Counted from the first letter of the stretch, positions 36,330-49,350 are shown. The stretch: DNA of 64,000 bases from Polytrichum commune (GCA_950295325.1 OX485803.1:60031554-60095553); one strand, 5' to 3'. Numbers and translations are program-made. The notes: generated by a model from the letters alone, not told the origin.

Positions 36330-36780
36330 GGCTCCAAGTTTGGAGGCTCCTCTTGTGATGCCGTTCCAACTTGTTGAGATGGCACCGTGCGATTTTATTG
36401 ATTCGGTTCTCGATCCATATCAAAGTCGATTGGCAAAGTTTTGGCCCGATGAGAAGATCAATCTCATTGAACGACATCTACAGGAACTCTTCAATGCTTA
36501 CAAGAGGGAACCCGGCTCCAAGCTCCTCATTGATAAGCAGGATCATACAACGTTCTTCAATACATGATGGGATGATCTGAAGGGACGCTTTGAGTATTTG
36601 CGAATGTTCTGCGGTGGATTGGCAAATGCTTTCGCCAACACAACAAGCATTGAGTTGGATTTTAGCATTCTGAAATGGGAAAAAAAATGATTTTCGATAG
36701 TCAACGATGAACCTGACGCTGGAGGACACCTTTCAGACCAAGCAACGCCATGTTGTGATGGGAATTCTTGTTCCGACTAG
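36330..36780 (+). pseudogene. Transposase-like fragment (hAT-type C-terminal region suspected)
   Basis: An open stretch from 36340 to the stop at 36565-36567 (FWPDEKINLIERHLQELF, YKREPGSKLLIDKQDH) continues in frame past that stop as GRFEYLRMFCGGLANAF and SIELDFSILKWEK to a second stop at 36688-36690, then shifts frame to NLTLEDTFQTKQ (to about 36760). The E.DFS.L..EK ... L.LE ... KQ pattern resembles the end of transposon-derived proteins with a hAT-like dimerisation tail. Two stops and a frameshift show it is broken. The family call is tentative. Confidence 0.45.
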
Positions 36781-38214
36781 GTTCGGTGATGGCGTTGGGG
36801 CCCAATAGAACGAGCAACTGACACTTTTACAACTCATGTCACGAAAATTGATTAAATTCAAGACAATTTGCCACTTTTTATATATTGCTGATTTTTGAAG
36901 ATTTTTGAACGCCGAATTTAAGCTAAAAGCAGTCAAATTGGTGTTTGGAATATCTTAGGAGGCCTGCTTAATGATATTGTTCTTGGACCCTTCACAAACC
37001 ACAAACCAATCAAATACAGGATTCGATCAAGAAAGTTAACCAAATAGCACCTGGATACTTTAGTAAATTGCAAAGTAATACCAAGTCTTTGCCATAGCCT
37101 TTGGTGGCCTCCTCAATGTCTTCACAATGTGCTCAATGAGGAAACAAGGGTAAAGTTCCATGGCAGTTACGATGGGGGAGGGTAAAAACGCATTGAGACG
37201 TTGAATAGGCTGGTGATTTTTACTTGGCAAATTAAGGTCCAAAACTCCAATTTAGTCAGTAGAGATCCCATTGGAATGAATTAACAACAAACTTGTAAGG
37301 GTAGGTTTTACCTCCTTCTCATGCTCCACTAAATAGTCTTTTTATTGTGGTGAAAAATCAGCGTGGAAATAATTAGTGTGGGTCATTCTAAATCTCTAGT
37401 CAGAGGTCCAAGGCCCCATATTTCCCTTTAATCTTTCTAGAGACTTTTGGCCAACACCTTACATGAATAAACTAGTCACCTCACATCAAAAGTTGCACCC
37501 AAAAGAAATAATAATAATAATAATAACCATCACCTATATTATTTTTCTAGAAAAAAAATTAGAGTGGCCCACGCTAATTTTCTACTAGAGTATTATCATG
37601 GACTCTCGAAAATTATTATAGCGCACAATATTAGGACTATTTAGTGTAGGTGCCATGGATCAAAATCCATGAAATGATGGTAGTGAGATTACTTGGGGTG
37701 AGTTTCATCTCATCACCAAAAATGGTCAAACCTTGGAGTTATCAGTTTAGTAAAGCATATGAAACAATGGGTTTTGTCACAAATCCTAAGTTTATAAGAA
37801 TTAACACATAGTCACCCAAGTCTTCTTCATGCTTAAATTACCATACACAAAGAATGGTGTTGGGCTATTTAAAGTTGGCTTCCTAGCTTGTTCTACTAGA
37901 ATGGGTGGGCCAAGCTAGCCTTGCATAGGCCCATCTAGGATTTAGGACAACGGGTCCCATGTTTATACCATGTTTTAAATCTTATAATTCTTTCAAAAAT
38001 TTTGAGATGGAAAAAGAAGGTCCAAAAAGTTTCACTTAACTTTTAAAATAGGCTTGGATGCATGATGAGCTAAAGGGTTCGTAATAGAAAGTTTTCTCAA
38101 CAGAGGATCAAAACCCATGATTTTGTCCCTCTTTAAGAACTTTTACAGATAATTCTATTGAGCTTGAGTTGGTTTAGGTGGACATACATTGAACAAGAAA
38201 TATTTGCATGTCGA
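36781..38214. other. No gene seen
   Basis: AT-rich, includes an (AAT)n microsatellite near 37510-37525. Possibly 5' parts of the LINE that are too decayed to read. Confidence 0.45.
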
Positions 38215-39775
38215 CATCTTTATTCATGTTTGGTTGACTTCAAAAAGCTTTCGAAACAATTCCACGTGTTAAGCTTTGGGAACACCTCTGATGATTAGGC
38301 ATACCACTTCATTTATAACAAGCCATAAAAGCCACGTATACCACATTTTACGCAAAAGTAAAAATCAACAGTGACACACATGGCAAAGTAATCTTTGGCA
38401 TTGGTCTTAAACAAGGATATCCCTATTTCCCCACATTATTTGGCTTATAAATTGACAAACTTGAAAATATTTGGAGGAGATCAATGGGAACTCTCTATGT
38501 TTATTTGATACGGTGGTCGCCTTTCTTCTTTATGTTGATGATGTGGTTATACTCTCTAAATCAAGAGTAGGCCTACAAAGAACAAACTACATGAGTTTTG
38601 CACTTCTTCTAGCTTTGAAGTCCATCTATCTAAAACCAAAATCATGATCTGTGCCTGCAACAAAAGGAAATTAAACCAAGAGGCATTTTACCTAGGCAAG
38701 GACCGAATTGAGATGAATAATGAATATAAATATCTTAGGATTGATTTTTGTTCACATGGTTACTTTGAGCCATTGAGTAAAAGGCAAAGAATGGCAAGTA
38801 TGAAAGCCTTGACGGACACTTTAAGAAAAGAAGCAGTAGTCGGAGTCACATGTTGGGAACTCAATTCCCATCTATTCAAGGGTCTAGTGCTTCCAACTTT
38901 TACATATGGTACATACAAAAATTTGGGGAGGGGGCTCGGAAAACTCTCATTGGAAGGTTTTTGAGAGGGCATGGAGATACATATGATTTCTCATGTCAAA
39001 GTACGTTCTTCAACAACCTATCATATTTTTTGGTCAAATTTGGAGAATTATTCATAGAATTATACGCTCTTAAGCTCACCATGGGTTCTCAATAACAACT
39101 TGCTCACCTACCCTCCTCTTGGCTAGTTAGTCAAGTAGCCTCACTCTCCTGACACCTAGCCAAACAAGGATTTAACACTTGGCCACTAGAAGAAAACTTG
39201 TCCATTACAACCATGTGGAAGGCATCATGGGGTCTATTTCATTGGGAAACCCACAACAACCCAATAACATAAAAAATCGCATTAGCTAATATCAAGCATG
39301 TTTTTCTTGCTAGAGAGTCGAATTATTTCCATCTCTCAAGGTGAAACTAGATTACATCCACCTCAAGGATTTTCTCAAATACGAATGTGAATTGCACTTG
39401 AAGCAACCATTGACACCACCACAACGCAAGATCACCGTTGCTTACCGCACCACAAACCGTAGACTTGCAATTGAAACCAAACGGTGATCGACTATCCCTA
39501 TCTCTAGAGATAATAAACTATGCCACTTTTGCTCTTACAATTTAGTTGAAAACAAGGCACACTTTATGTTGGAGTGTCCCTTATGTATATCCATAATTTA
39601 GAGCTAAGGTTCCATTGATGTTTAGAAATGTAATACTAGGGAGCCTCAAGTCTTTTTTCCAATCGGATCATCAAGTTGACATTAGTCTATATATCGTGAA
39701 ATCTATTGCACTACGACACTCTTGGGAATTATCCAGTTTGAAAACATCTTGATGTACTTTTTTCTTTACAAACCC
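38215..39775 (+). mobile_element. Degenerate LINE (non-LTR retrotransposon) reverse transcriptase and 3' part
   Basis: Plus-strand remnant. It begins with a VDFKKAF-like motif disturbed by a frameshift (38230-38290), then an LKQG-type segment near 38410, the catalytic YVDD at 38531-38542, FEVHLSKTKIMI (near 38615-38650) and the longest open stretch at 38644-38964 (NEYKYLRIDF, FKGLVLPTFTYGT). The C-terminal region contains WKASWGLFHWETHNNP (near 39220) and a CHFC...H...C zinc-knuckle-like motif at about 39520-39582, as in zf-RVT regions of plant LINEs, ending around 39770. Several stops and frameshifts make it dead. The endonuclease domain is absent. Confidence 0.8.
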
Positions 39776-42700
39776 TAAAATCAATTTCATTTCATTGCAA
39801 CTTTCACAATTTTATGCGTGGTTTGAGAATTTGATCGTTGCTATATGGGGCCCCAATATGAGATAGGGGTTTTTAAATGGGGGCACTAGAAGTGGTGAAA
39901 AATAGCACTTTCCTATTGGTCATTGGTGCATTGATTCACGTGATTCACCACACAAGTTGTATTTAAGTAAAACTAGATTTTTTTAATTTGGACATTTTGG
40001 CTACCTCAATACTATGGGCGGATCCATCAATACACTATCAACATGTCTCAATTTCATGGGAAATATGTGAATATGATGAACAAAATCAATATATTGTTTT
40101 TTATATCAACTCTATTATATTAAATCAATTTATGGGTGTTGAAACAACTATTCTTTAATATTTTCATGATCATTTCTACATATTATATCATAGGATCCTA
40201 CCATGCAACTCTTATCATAAAAGAGGATCTTATCATATAATTCAACATGTTGTAATTTTGGACTAGGCCTTGGTTCAATTTTACTTAATATTAGTTACAT
40301 GGAGGAAGTCCCACTTGCAAGTGAACTTGAACCAACGCACGCATAGTTTCCCAAAGCAAGTAGGAAGAATGACTCCCAAGTTGGTCAATCACCACAACAC
40401 CTAGATGCTTGAAAATGAAAAGCAGTTGTCAAATAGATAAAGTAGTCACTGCAACATTTAGATGTTTGAGATATCGAAGGCAAGTTGTGTGCATATATAG
40501 ATGATGATAGATAAGTGGTACATATAAACGCCGACTCATGTTGGAGCAAGGATGAATGAAGAGCCTCTTCACCAATGGGTTATTACTACCCCCTACATAA
40601 GTCTTATAAGTCCAGGAAACCGAGAAACTTATGAAATTAGAAGTATAGTACATCAAGATGGTGTCAAAAAGACCGATTCCTTACAACAATGAAACGCATG
40701 CAACGGCCTCAGAAAGATAGAAGCTCATGTCAACTTGATGGTCCAGGTGGAGAAATTGGAGTTTCGATAGGAACTCAACAACGTCATGCAAACATGGACA
40801 CGATTGAGCCAGTAAAGCCGAGGCCACAAAGTCAGAGGTAAATTGCATAGCAAGGGTCCTTAATGGCTCAGGAGTCAGGAGTACATTCTTGTACCCATCC
40901 AGTCAAGCGTCCACATATTCTGGGTACGAGGAACAACAATTCATGAATCTCAACTGGAAATGTTTTACGTTTTCGTACTTCCTCACCATGACCGTTACCA
41001 AATGAATAAGCAGGCGTTGTGTAACAGGGATTAAATTCGCCCGTCATGCTCAATTGCAGATGGACTTGGATCTCCAGGCCCTTGCCTCATCACTGCATGA
41101 GGCCGACAAGAGTTGGGTAATTAATTATCTGACAGCCTGTTCCTCATTAACTTGCACATTACATCCACATCACTCTGGTAAGGCCTAAGCTTAGTTCAAG
41201 CACGATTTAAGAAACCTCCAGAAAGAGAAGTGGTTGAGGAAGCAGTCAATAAATACAACAACAGCAACAAGAGTGGATTAGGAAATATCTCAACCCGGTT
41301 TGTGAAAGAGAAATTCATCCGGACCACATCTGACATTGGGCGGTTGAAGTGCACACCTGGACGGTGATTGAAACGACAGGATGCAAATCCCATATATGGG
41401 TTTTTGTACTTTGGCCACTCTATCAGCGAAATGTCAAAACCCTCTCTGCAAGGACAAACTGCCCCTTGGTTGCCACAGGGGTTTTGCTGAGAGTCGCTTC
41501 TTTCATCTTTGTTTTTGCTCGTAAGGCCAAAATCTTGCATGGGCACATCACCATTGAGGTACAGGTTGTGGACAAGAACACAAATTTTAACCCAAATTGA
41601 ATCTCACTCTATGTATGAGGAATCCTTAGCTTTATAGTTTCGCAAACTTGCCTGCATTGAGCTCATACAATCCATGGTGTCAATATATCTACATTGCAAG
41701 AGAATTCCATCCTTCAATCTTGCATAGTCCTTCCTTTTAGAATCTATCTTGCATGTTTTTTAACCTAATAAGAAGCTCAGAGTTTGGGGTTTATACAAGA
41801 TAGCAAAGTCCTACTTGCTTTACTTAAAATGTAGCAAGAAAATACAACATCTTCATGGAAGTTAGATTTCGTACTTGTGGAAACAAAGAGAATCCCTTAC
41901 TTCTGTTGAGTTGAGATCCATACTCAAATGGTGATTATGATATGTACATGTAAAATAAAAATTCTACATGTGAACGTTGGTTATTATATCTATGATACCC
42001 TGTCAAGTCATCTAAGTAGTCATAAGTGGGACTGAACATAATGATCACTTTCATCCTACATGATGCCCAAATAAGACACTCACAATGAAAAAGTTCAATG
42101 ACATAGTAGCTGCTCATACAAACGACTTTGAATACATGGTGCCTACTAGAGAAAATTGTTGAGTGATGTTTGACAATGTCATGCATAATGCAATTGCTAA
42201 GCTGATCCATGACCATCGACAAGCAGACACATGCATTTGTGGAACTCATGATGCCTATGTGCAGTTGACTTTTCCAGGACTCCTTTTTGAGCTGCTGAGA
42301 ACTCTTTAACAAGGTGAAATGAACCATCAATCTTTTGGAATCGACCTCAACATGGATAAATTGGTCCAGTTGGCAAATGTAATGGCTTTTCAAACTGAAG
42401 AGTGCTTCAAAATACAAGAGATCTAGGGTTCCTAATCTGTTCACTTAAGCCCTATAAGTTGAAGACACGTTGTTCATCCAGAATCGAAGAGAAGGTGAAG
42501 CAAGTTTTACCCAGTCCATTTCATTCTTTGGTTGATAAGGTACCATATTAAGTTTCCAGCATGACCTGACACAAGTGTTGGGGCATGTAGTCTTCACATC
42601 CTACATATGGAATCCTATATATCTCCTAAGAAGCACTCGGCATGACAATCACATAGCAACACAATTCCGGTCATGTCAGAAAAGTTCACACAAAAAAAAT

Positions 42701-43680
42701 CTTCATCAAACTGGTACATCAACATTACTTGTATCCCCATCTTTGAAAGAGAAGAGAACAATCCTTCAATAATAAAGTTCACTCAGGTCCATATGTAGTC
42801 AGATTGTAGGCCATCTAATAAACGCCGTATCATGGGGGAGGGCCACTATAAAACCTTCATATATGCTCACAACTCATAAGGACATTGCAGGAGCTCAATT
42901 TTTGCAGAAGTGCAATGAACAGACAACAACCTCACACATTGGAAGACATTGCCTACCACAAATAGGTCCAGGTAGACAATACCCATTGCTTCTCTGTTCA
43001 GCATGCTTTCACATTAGGTTCTCAAGGCAGCTGGAAGCACACACAACAACATACTTGTGGAGAGAAAATCTTACTAGAACTTATCCAAACCTTGCTGCAT
43101 CCAACCTAGAACCCAAAGACCTAAGAATTTTTTAAATAGACTTCCCCTACGAGTTATTGAAGAATCCGCTTCACAAGGATAACTCCCAAATACCTTTGTG
43201 GGTTTAAAACACCACTGTCCAATCTTCACTGAGATCATCACTACACCAAGACTAATCAAGAGCCCACATTTAAGTCAGAAGAGCACCAGGAGCCACGATC
43301 AACACCACACCTCAAATACAGCCTAATCAAGCATCAACAACTCACAGGAATTGCAGGAAACAGATTCAATCTCCAAACCAAATAAGAGCCTAAACAATCA
43401 TCAAGTCCGTCAAAAATTTCACCATGTTGAACATTGAAAGTTTGCATTCTTCAACTGCTGATACCCGCTGCACCCTATGATACACCTCAAAAAGAAATTG
43501 CCGCAATACAATCTCAACCAAGAAGGATCAAAAATCTGGCAAGCATCTCCCTCCAGTACAGTTACTTTCCTCTGTGATGACAAGATCTAAATATGCTCAG
43601 TCAAAGCAGTCACTGCCCAGGATTCAATGCACCCCAATTCACCTAATTCCCAAAATCCAAAGGTTGTGGGTTCTATATAG
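39776..43680. other. No recognised gene; 3' flank of the ARID-HMG gene at right
   Basis: Frames at 41196-41546 and 41935-42444 (minus) and 41349-41600 and 42863-43135 (plus) have no recognised domain. The last several hundred bases probably include the 3'UTR of the ARID-HMG transcript, but no clear poly(A) signal was assigned. Confidence 0.45.
40640..40740 (+). repeat. Dispersed repeat (partner near 63560-63690)
   Basis: 'catcaagatggtgtcaaaaag' and the following text, including 'atggtcca.....gga', match 63571 onward with moderate divergence on the same strand. Confidence 0.5.
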
Positions 43681-46600
43681 TCAGCCCATGAACTGATGTG
43701 GCGTTGGTTGACTGTGAGTGTCCTCATGAGCTTCCAAGTCAATATTTCCCTGGTTTTGCAGTGAATGTGATGGAGGAGGAGCATTAGCTACAGTTTCAAG
43801 ATTGAGTTGCGGCGCTTCAACAGAAGATTGTGGGAGAGATGGAGGAGTATAGTGTTGAGGTGGAGGATATGCTGGAGCTTCAGACTGCTGCCCTTGCGGG
43901 AGTTGATCAAGGTTGAAGGAGTGTTTCGGAACTGGTACAGTAGGTGATTCTTGCTCAGAAGCCACTCTGGCCACAATATTGTTCTCTTGTGAAGCAGTTG
44001 CAATGATTCCAGCAGGTTCAACCTGGCGTGCACTGCTATGTCCCGCTTTAGGATTGTTCAACTGCTCTTTGTACTCTCGCATCTCCCTCTTGTATCTTTC
44101 TTTGTCCTTCACGCCTTTGTCTTGGTAAGGCTGCACCACAAGCAATATCGCGTTTGAAACAGGACTACACATGTTGCAGGCAGTGTGCACAGCAGTTGCA
44201 GTAACTGCAGATTTCAAAGAATTCATGAGGAATGACCTTGGCAGACACTAACAAAGATGACCTTAGGAAGGAAGTATTTTGTGTTGTTTCCATAACAAGG
44301 ACACATGAAATACTGACAACTTGTGCAGATCTAGGTGCTTCCATAACGTGATACATTGTTTAAAGATGAGGGAGCTGTTGAGAAATTGTCAATGAAATTT
44401 GAGTAGGGTCTAATGAAAGATTGAGAAGTGGAATGTAGCAAGATTACCATTTTAGCTTCCTCAGAAAGACCGTTCCAGGCATCACCAATCATGCGGCTCA
44501 ACTCTCGCTCTTTATCAGGGTGGAGAAGTTTCAGCTTCGCCCTTTCTTCAGCAAAAAAGAAGTTGTAACCTGTTCTGTTCTGCCTTGGTGCATTGGGATC
44601 CTTCTTTGAGTCCTCATTGTAACGCTTTCTGCGTACTTTCATGTCCTTTTCAGGTAGCTGTATCTCAGCTCCAGTTGTTAGGGCATAATTTGGCACATGA
44701 GCATACTGGGGACCACGGTGTCCAGGTGGTATGTGATAAATGACACCTCTCAATTTCTCACCACCCACCACTACAGTTACCAAATACCCATGTTCGAACT
44801 TCCCTTCAATTGCACCAGTCACAACATGACCAATTGAAGCAACGGGGTGGACTGGAATAGAGACCAAACAAGTGTTAGACAAGTGTTAGACAAGTGCACA
44901 TTTGTATAGAATGCAATCTGATGAAACTCAGTAAAGTAATCTAACACACACTGACAGGTCTAGAACCATCAAGAATTTTCTCTATCACCCAACCCTCCAG
45001 ATTATTATAAATGCTTCCATATTTACTGCTGAAACACCTCACAGAAGTATTGGTCTTCATCAATTTGCAATTTTGCCTCGAGACTAGTACAAAGAGGCAT
45101 ATGCACTGCACTCCCACCACAAAGCCCACCATACACAATAAATACAGGACTAACACTCATAAGCATTAAGCAATTCTAAAAGACATGAAATTGAAATGGA
45201 CCTGGAACGGTCATTTGAACAGGGGCAAGCTTTCTCTTTTTCTTCTTCCCATCAGTAATCAATGCTTCTGATTCTTCTTCATGTGCCTGCACTTGTGAAT
45301 ATCCTTCAGATGTGTACTCATTTTTGGTCATCACAGGGCTGGGTGCTGGCAAGGGCGCTGGAAGTGCAAATGTGTGTCCAATTAGAGGAGCAATAGCTTA
45401 AAATCCTATTCAAGACATAATATGCAGATTGCCAAGCACCAGCCAAAAGTGAACAGTCAAGATACCCTCTAATACATTGTGACACATCTGCAACCCACAT
45501 TCTCATACTTCTGTTAAATTGCTTACCTCTGCAATATTTCTTTCAGTGAACATGCAAATATTCTGCTCAAATGCAGACTAGAACAACATGCAAAGTCAAA
45601 GCCATTTTAATTGTTAGCATCAACTCAAGAAGTAAATTTACATTTGTCCAATTATATGCAGCACAGAAAAAGTTACCATGTACTTACTTGGAGGAGGAAT
45701 CAAAGGTCCCCTGGAGCCAAAAAAGTATGCTTGTTCATAGTGGTGAAGCAAAGTGATGTAGTATTTCCTGAGAACATACGAGGCACTTGTAGTGGTGCGA
45801 GGAAAGTTAAAAGCACCTGTAATTTCTTTCCACTTCCTGTCCTTTATTACCTGTATAAAAACATAAGTTGTGGATAACATCTTGAGTCTCAACCAATTGC
45901 CAGATTGAAACTCTAGCTAAAACTTCATTAAAATAATTGAAGTTGGAATTGAGTTCAATCAGTTGGTTCACTGAGAAGTGAATTCGAATTTAAATACAAA
46001 TATCACATAGCAACCCCAGACTTTCCTTCAAACCAATACCAAGCATACAGAACATCCTGCATGACCATACAACTTTATCACTTTTATGATGTATGACAAA
46101 AAGGAAACATAGGACATGAATATGAGGAAAATTGAACAGGTCGCAAGGATCTCAAAGGAAGCACCTGATGCAACCCACCCCGCTGTGTGACTTCAATGTA
46201 CAATACGTGCAAGTCGAGGTCCTTTCCCCCCATTTTTGGTATCCTGGAATGGCAAAACGCCACGCCCCAGTATCAAACACAAGCTGTTAGAAATACTATA
46301 ACTTTCATTCTTAGCTCCACATGTTCAAAGCATTCAGCAGCAGCACTGAAATGCAAGCCGTAGCACAGATGATGTAATAGAGCAGATCTCAACACAGTTG
46401 CTGTCTAGTATATTAGCATGAAGTCCTTGCAATCCATGTCAAAGAATGTGGTACAAGTAACAGTGATTCCCAACGACAAACCACTAAAGATCATGCTCTG
46501 CATATCTAGAGCTAAATCTCATTCCAAACACAGCATCATCTGGAGTCCATCAACAACAGCGCACAAAATCTGCCAATGAAATCATTGCACTATAAGGGTA

Positions 46601-47720
46601 TTTTATATTGTTCAGTATATCATAAGGGCATTTCATATTGTTCGGTATTTCATAAGGGTATTTCATATTGTTCTGTTGCCTACATACAGTCTCCCTAAGA
46701 TGCGTCCACATTCTCGCCTGGGATTCAATTAGAGATATCTACATAGCAAATTTCAAGGCGATCAGTTTTGTCTTGTCGAAGTTGCACCTGCAGACCATTC
46801 TGAGTCCTACTATCCTCGTAAGCTTAGGCCATGGCCAATTTAAGGTATTGAAACTATGAACATTTTACAATTTATTATCTTCTCATACAAAATCCACTTT
46901 CTTTGAAGGCATACCAACACCTTGCACTACATACTTGATGAGAACCAGAAGGAAAATCTATATAGTACATGTTGTGGCATGCTCAAATCACACTTCTGTA
47001 AACATAAATGTGTTCCAATGGACCATATTCATTGTCCACTGAATGTACTTCACCTCTTATAGTAAAGGAACAACGATCTGCAAGCATTTTCTCCAATAAG
47101 AAATAGTAAACTTCAAATAAGAAATCGACTAGAAATCATTAGCACTACAAGAATGAGCCATAAATCTCAACAAACTTGTCCCCCATGCTCAAGCTCCAGA
47201 TAGTCCCAGAGCTAATGTTTCAAGCTCCACTGGAAAAAATGCTTGTGACGCTGAAGGGGGCACCCACCGATTGCACATTTGCACAAATGGTGGCTTGTAT
47301 CATGAACCCAGTTAAACCCACGAAAATTGCCCAATGTCGTTCATACCTCAATGCTTAGCGTCAACGAGATGCAGCAAAGAAGCTCCAGCAGAGAACATAA
47401 AGGAATGTTAAGCCATATTATCATTTTCATGCACCACACACACATACAAGCTTCATGGGCAATCGAAAGGGATGGGAAGAAGGTTAGGAACAGTTGTTCT
47501 TACACAAGGCTTTGCTAGAAATTTCTTGTGATGCTGAAGGGAGTAGACAGCAACTGCACATTTGTACAAAACATGCTTCTATAATAAACCCACTTAAACC
47601 TTGTGAAAAAAATTGTCCATTGTCGTTGATACCGTAATGCTTAAGGATCAAGGAGATGCAGCAAAGAAACTCCGGTGAAGGAGATGAAGGAACTTTAAGC
47701 CAAATTAGCAGCTACACTCA

Positions 47721-47751
<31 letters not shown>

Positions 47752-48053
47752 TGCAGGCTCATGGGCAAACAAAGGGATGAGAGGCAGGTTAAGAAAGTTG
47801 TTCGTACACAAGGCGAGTGCCCAGAGCAGCATGAAGCTTGTTGAGAGCCACAAATCTCAACAAACTTGTCCCCAAGCTCAAGCTCCAGATAGTCTCAACA
47901 GCTAATGTTTAGAGCTTTGCTAGAAAATTCTTGTGACGCTGAAGGGAGTAGCCACCAATTACACAGTTGCACAAAAAGTTGCACAAAGAGATAAAGGAAC
48001 GTTAACAAAATTAGCATTTAGACCCAACAAACACACGCGGCCCCCCCGCCCCC

Positions 48054-48088
<35 letters not shown>

Positions 48089-48431
48089 GCTTCATGGCCA
48101 AACAAAAGGGATGGGAAGCAAGTTAAGACAGATGTTCTTACGCTAAGCGGGTGCCCAGAGCAGCATGAAACTTGTTGAGAGTGTCCAGGAAAACGTCCTT
48201 GCTGGTGACCACCTCCTGGTGCTTGGCAAGAGGGGGGGGGTAGAACTGTCCCGGAGCAATGGTATGCGACAACCCGGGCGGTGTCACCATAGCCATCATC
48301 AGCATTGTTGAGTTTGGTGGAGGGGTTGCTGTCGGTAATGAGTGTGAAGTAGGCGAGGATGAAGCCCCATTTTGAGTCACCTTCGTCTGACCCCGCAGAG
48401 GGGAGGGAGCCGAAGGGGCGGCAACCTCCAT
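43681..48431 (-). CDS. HMGB15: ARID + HMG-box DNA-binding protein (plant HMGB9/10/11/15 class), 6 coding exons
   Basis: Nuclear architectural DNA-binding protein of the plant ARID-HMG family, which binds AT-rich DNA and is thought to act in transcriptional regulation. Exons, minus strand: 48431-48142, 46243-46165, 45850-45688, 45357-45202, 44851-44448, 44130-43681 (TGA at 43683-43681). All introns are GT-AG and the phases join without a stop, giving 513 aa. A proline/serine-rich N-terminus is followed by the ARID domain (about residues 77-177; FHAALGTR, GGKDLDLH, VLRKYY, HHYEQAYFFG), basic runs at 215-220 (KKKKRK) and 301-306 (KVRRKR), then one HMG box (314-388; DPNAPRQNRTGYNFFF, AWNGLSEEAK, KDKERYKREM) and a Q/P-rich tail. 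The start is the first ATG after an in-frame TAG. Reading could open earlier only from a GTG at 48479. Arabidopsis relatives have about 450 aa. The family call is firm, but the choice among HMGB9/10/11/15 paralogues is not. Confidence 0.92.
46589..46674. repeat. ~30-bp tandem repeat, three copies, in intron 1
   Basis: The unit 'cataagggtatttcatattg' plus 'ttcggtattt' occurs three times with few changes, starting near 46589, 46621 and 46651. Confidence 0.8.
47719..47747. repeat. (CA)n microsatellite
   Basis: An uninterrupted CA run lies in copy 2 of the intron 1 triplication. The matching run in copy 3 is at 48057-48088, so the microsatellite was part of the duplicated unit and has since varied in length. 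Confidence 0.9.
48057..48088. repeat. (CA)n microsatellite, second copy
   Basis: A CA run preceded by a C-rich stretch (about 48039-48052), in the copy adjacent to exon 1. Confidence 0.9.
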
Positions 48432-49350
48432 AGCCACACTAACCTCCCAATGTTGATGATGCTGATGGTTCTCCCCCACTTTTGCCTTTGCCTTTGGCTC
48501 TGCCCCTGGCTCCTATCCCATACACACTAACCACAACGCCAATCCCTAGCCAAAACCCAAAAACCCAAACCCCACAACCTAGTACTCTCTCCCCGTCACC
48601 ATCATCACCCTCGCCAGGCCTTCGTCAGTCGACACGAGCCACTCGTTTTTGGTGATTTCAAAATACCTCAAAATTCCCGGGACGCGCACGAAACATCGAC
48701 AATCTAAGTTATTATTCTCCAAAGAGCTTCCAGACTCCAAGCCCACACTGTGCTCGCAATTGTGGTTTCCACCCAAGTAGTAGTACTGATGAAGACGACG
48801 AACAAACTCGCATCCAAATACTCAAGCAGAAAATGCATCGAGAGCGCCGAGCTGCTGCGCAGTAACGGATGCCTTGAAGAGCGAAAACCAAAAACAAATG
48901 CGCAACTCCGGCTTACAATCCTGAGTAATCCGTTAGGTCCCCGGGCGCTGGCTCGCTTCCTCGGACCAGAGAGGGAAAAACAAACTGCAGAGCTCGCGGC
49001 AAAAAAAGCTCCAAACTCGCTCGAAATGTGCATCGAATTCGGAGTTACAAAAAGCGAGTACGGCGAGCGTAGATGGCGCCAGCGCTAGGCCTAAGCCCCC
49101 CCAGCCTGTCCTTTCCGACGGGATCCACGAAATCGTCCCCTTCGTCGACGATAATCTTTCGGGATTCATGTTGTCCTACCACTCCAGGAACGACAGAGTT
49201 GGACGAAAATATTTCAGTCCGCAACGGCGGGGGGGGGGTTGACGATAACCCGGGGCCTAAGTCCCCGCCATCTTTCCTCGGACCGCGAGAGAGATGATCT
49301 ACGTGGTACCACGCGGTTGGCCCAGATCCGTGCTTGCGCGCAAAACTGCT
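48432..49350 (-). promoter_or_regulatory. GC-rich 5' region of the ARID-HMG gene (leader and promoter expected here)
   Basis: The sequence changes from AT-rich to clearly GC- and CpG-rich between about 48200 and 49350, then returns to AT-rich. It lies immediately upstream of the minus-strand ARID-HMG start, so 5'UTR and core promoter are expected here. No clear TATA box is visible. Overlapping ORFs on both strands (e.g. 48750-49088 plus, 49045-49374 minus) lack recognisable domains and are explained by base composition. Confidence 0.5.

Larger units (their letters stand above)
46244..48141 (-). other. Intron 1 of the ARID-HMG gene
   Basis: A 1,898-bp intron, far longer than the other four (314-350 bp). 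It splits the ARID coding sequence after the LGTRL motif, with the donor at 48141-48140 (GTAAGAAC) and an acceptor ending CCAG at 46244. About 1 kb at its 5' side is a degenerate tandem triplication (47165-48180). A 32-bp tandem repeat lies at 46589-46674. The extra length is therefore repeat-driven. Confidence 0.85.
47165..48180. repeat. Three tandem copies of a ~330-bp unit, two carrying the exon 1 end
   Basis: Copies run approximately 47165-47515, 47516-47845 and 47846-48180. Shared landmarks in order are: the 'ctcaacaaacttgtccc' start (copies 1 and 3), 'cttgtgacgctgaaggg', 'gatgcagcaaag' (copies 1 and 2), a CA-rich run, 'gggatgggaag' and 'gttcttac'. Copies 2 and 3 both end in 'gtgcccagagcagcatgaa', which in copy 3 is the real exon 1 3' end and donor. 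Copy 2 retains a GT at the equivalent donor position. Confidence 0.85.

Noticed and set aside
41935-42444. 169-codon minus-strand ORF downstream of the ARID-HMG gene
   Set aside because: No domain recognised. It begins from a non-ATG codon in the frame given and lies over 1.2 kb beyond the ARID-HMG stop. Not enough evidence for a gene.
43913-44128. Plus-strand frame over ARID-HMG exon 6
   Set aside because: Antisense shadow of a well-supported coding exon.
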